A stretch of 34,128 bases of DNA from Streptomyces sabulosicollis (GTDB lineage: Bacteria > Actinomycetota > Actinomycetes > Streptomycetales > Streptomycetaceae): the NCBI RefSeq assembly GCF_016103465.1, contig NZ_JAEEAP010000049.1, positions 1-34,128 on the forward strand, read 5' to 3'. The notes under the pieces were generated by a model, which ran no database searches, was not told where the DNA came from, and saw only the letters and a list, made by a program, of their open reading frames with translations. Of the stretch, positions 33,124 to 34,128 are shown piece after piece. Position 1 is the first letter of the stretch; each line of letters starts with the position of its first letter. The position numbers and the translations under genes are program-made.

Positions 33124-33542
33124 ATCAGCGCCAGCCGCCCGCACATGTCGCGCAGCCGGATCCGGGCGAGCGCCAGATTCCCCTCCCGGCGGTCGAGCCA
33201 GAGATAGAAGAAGACGCCGCTGTCGAAGGACGTGTCGACGAAGCGCAGCAGGTGGTAGCAGGTGCGGGTGGTGACGATGACGTCCTCGACGGCCGCCTCC
33301 CCGCCCGTCTCGTCCGCGTCGGCACCGCTCCTGTCGCTCCCTGGGCCCAGCGCGGCGAACGCCCGCTGCTCGGCGGCCATCCGGGCCAGCTCCGCCGTCT
33401 CCGCCGCGGTGGCCTCGGGGTCCTCGTCGCGCACCTCGCCGACCATGCCGAGCGCGAGTCCGCTGGTCCACTCGATCACGGCGGCTCCGCGCGCGCCGTT
33501 CACGGTCATCGCTTCCAGTAGGCACTCGTCGATTCCGGGCAT
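33120..33542 (-). CDS. Roadblock/LC7-domain protein with an acidic insertion
   Basis: The 140-residue protein (LLEAMTVNGARGAAVIEWTSG, later VEDVIVTTRTCYHLLRFVDTS, then VFFYLWLDRREGNLALARIR) is a paralogue of the gene at 31382-31756 but has a longer middle rich in Glu, Ala and Asp (about 42-90) that includes AEQRAFAALGPG. The DNA for that part is repeated in inverted orientation at the right window edge. ATG 33542 has the strong site GGGAGGGGAGG 4 nt upstream. It is the first gene of the cluster and overlaps the next by 4 nt. Confidence 0.82.
   Translation of the reverse strand: MPGIDECLLEAMTVNGARGAAVIEWTSGLALGMVGEVRDEDPEATAAETAELARMAAEQRAFAALGPGSDRSGADADETGGEAAVEDVIVTTRTCYHLLRFVDTSFDSGVFFYLWLDRREGNLALARIRLRDMCGRLALI
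33339..33372 (-). repeat. 34-nt exact inverted repeat, left copy inside the roadblock gene
   Basis: On the minus strand this segment starts CGAGCAGCGGGCGTTCGCCG and ends GGGCCCAGGG. It is identical for 34 nt to 34095-34128 read on the plus strand and encodes EQRAFAALGPG within the roadblock protein. Confidence 0.9.
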
Positions 33543-34038
33543 GCGGCCTCCCCTCCCTGCGTCGCCCTTGGCGGGCGCCCACCGGTGGCGCTTCGCCAGT
33601 GACGGTGAGGTTACGCAGGGTTCAGCTGTTAGGGGTCAAATCCAGTAATGCTCGGAAATAGCGGGCGACGCGTAGTAGGGTCCGCCGCCCCATGGGTCCC
33701 GTAAGTTCCGGCAGCCCCTGCCGGTGGCCGCGCCGGGCCCGGTCATCGGCCCTCTGAACGATTCCTAGCGGGTGCGGGGCGCACCGGGCCACAGGCGGAC
33801 GGGCGCATATTCCACCGTCCTATTGCAGGCGTGACGGATGGGTCAGTAGACGGTCGTGCGATGGTCGAGTACGCATGCGCAGGGAGCCGGGGCGCGGCGC
33901 GGTGCCCGCCGGGGGTGGTCATGAGACTCTCCCGGAGCCGTTTCGCACCCCCGCGGCGCACAGAGTGGCGCGATTTGACGGTACCGATGTGGCGGAAACC
34001 GCCCGCGTTTCACCCGGCTTGTCTGCGCTCTCCTGACG
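33543..34038. other. Long intergenic region, no convincing gene
   Basis: About 500 nt upstream of the roadblock cluster. It holds the minus-strand promoter candidate at 33608-33639, a 6-bp hairpin CCGGCA/TGCCGG at 33708-33724, and a plus-strand promoter-like pair TTGCAG (33823) and TAGACG (33847) with 18-nt spacing. AT content is locally higher than in the genes. The reading frames here lack codon bias or homology. Confidence 0.5.
33608..33639 (-). promoter_or_regulatory. Possible promoter of the roadblock cluster
   Basis: On the minus strand TTGACC (33639-33634) is followed after 20 nt by TAACCT (33613-33608), 66 nt before the ATG at 33542. The spacer is longer than ideal, so the element is only a candidate. 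Confidence 0.35.
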
Positions 34039-34128
34039 GTGCGTTACGGAACGGCGGGTGCGGAGGGGGAGACGGCGGCGCCCGGAGCGGTCGGCGAGCA
34101 GCGGGCGTTCGCCGCGCTGGGCCCAGGG
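34039..34128 (+). CDS. Possible start of a divergent gene containing the shared EQRAFAALGPG segment (partial)
   Basis: From GTG 34039 a frame stays open to the window end (30 codons). Its last residues, GEQRAFAALGPG, match residues in the roadblock protein at 33120-33542 because the underlying 34 nt are an exact inverted repeat. The upstream frame is open from 33979. No ribosome site is visible, so the start is uncertain and the gene may begin elsewhere. Confidence 0.35.
   Translation, partial: MRYGTAGAEGETAAPGAVGEQRAFAALGPG
34095..34128 (+). repeat. 34-nt exact inverted repeat, right copy at the window edge
   Basis: This copy runs to the last base of the window, so the true length of the repeat may be greater than 34 nt. 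The base just left of it differs from the other copy. Confidence 0.9.

Noticed and set aside
33743-33961. A 72-codon minus-strand open frame in the right intergenic region
   Set aside because: No ribosome site, no domain, low-complexity composition; it lies in a promoter region.
1-34128. Biosynthetic gene cluster
   Set aside because: P450, MFS, SDR and regulators occur, but no core synthase (PKS, NRPS, terpene, RiPP precursor) is seen.

Overview
The window is about 34 kb of very GC-rich DNA whose coding regions use G/C at almost every third codon position, with many GTG starts and many 4-bp stop/start overlaps. Together with a GylR-type glycerol regulator, an ECF41 sigma factor, roadblock/LC7 proteins and a gram-positive DapE-type M20 peptidase, this points to a Streptomyces or close relative. 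I see no rRNA, tRNA, CRISPR array, insertion sequence or phage module. The gene mix (catabolism, regulators, pseudogenes) looks like accessory chromosome rather than core.

Layout. (1) 1-3221, minus strand: a membrane-anchored protein resembling the N-terminal domains of copper amine oxidase, then a secreted copper amine oxidase catalytic domain, then a serine hydrolase that runs off the left edge. (2) 3538-5746: a small zinc-finger/HhH protein coupled to a small membrane protein, and a divergent SDR/TetR pair around a palindrome. (3) 5831-14905: an amino-acid/amine catabolism region with an XRE-cupin regulator, a PuuB-like FAD oxidoreductase, an MHS-type transporter, an internally deleted amino-acid permease coupled to an M20 deacylase, a PucR regulator, a GNAT enzyme and an N-acylamino-acid racemase. 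Deacylase, GNAT and racemase are the three activities of the known succinylation route that converts D- to L-amino acids. (4) 15057-20104: an XRE regulator coupled to an SDR, a small membrane protein, an ECF41 sigma factor divergent from an Old Yellow Enzyme, and UppP. (5) 20333-23211: SseB-like protein, glycerol kinase and its GylR-type regulator, without glpF or glpD. (6) 23410-26159: an ATP-binding anti-sigma-like protein, a cytochrome P450 and a broken MFS gene. (7) 26165-31314: a LysR regulator divergent from a talarate/galactarate dehydratase, then a GntP-family transporter and glucarate dehydratase, a sugar-diacid uptake and dehydration module. (8) 31382-33542: a minus-strand cluster of three roadblock/LC7 proteins and one DUF4388-like protein with no GTPase gene visible.

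The most unusual items are the split amine oxidase with Trp in place of the conserved Asn before the cofactor tyrosine, the D-amino-acid module with iterated repeats in its control region, the roadblock cluster with an exact 34-nt inverted repeat ending at the right window edge, and a recurring pattern of 10-20 bp tandem duplications beside genes and inside one signal peptide. All assignments come from reading motifs; no database search was run.
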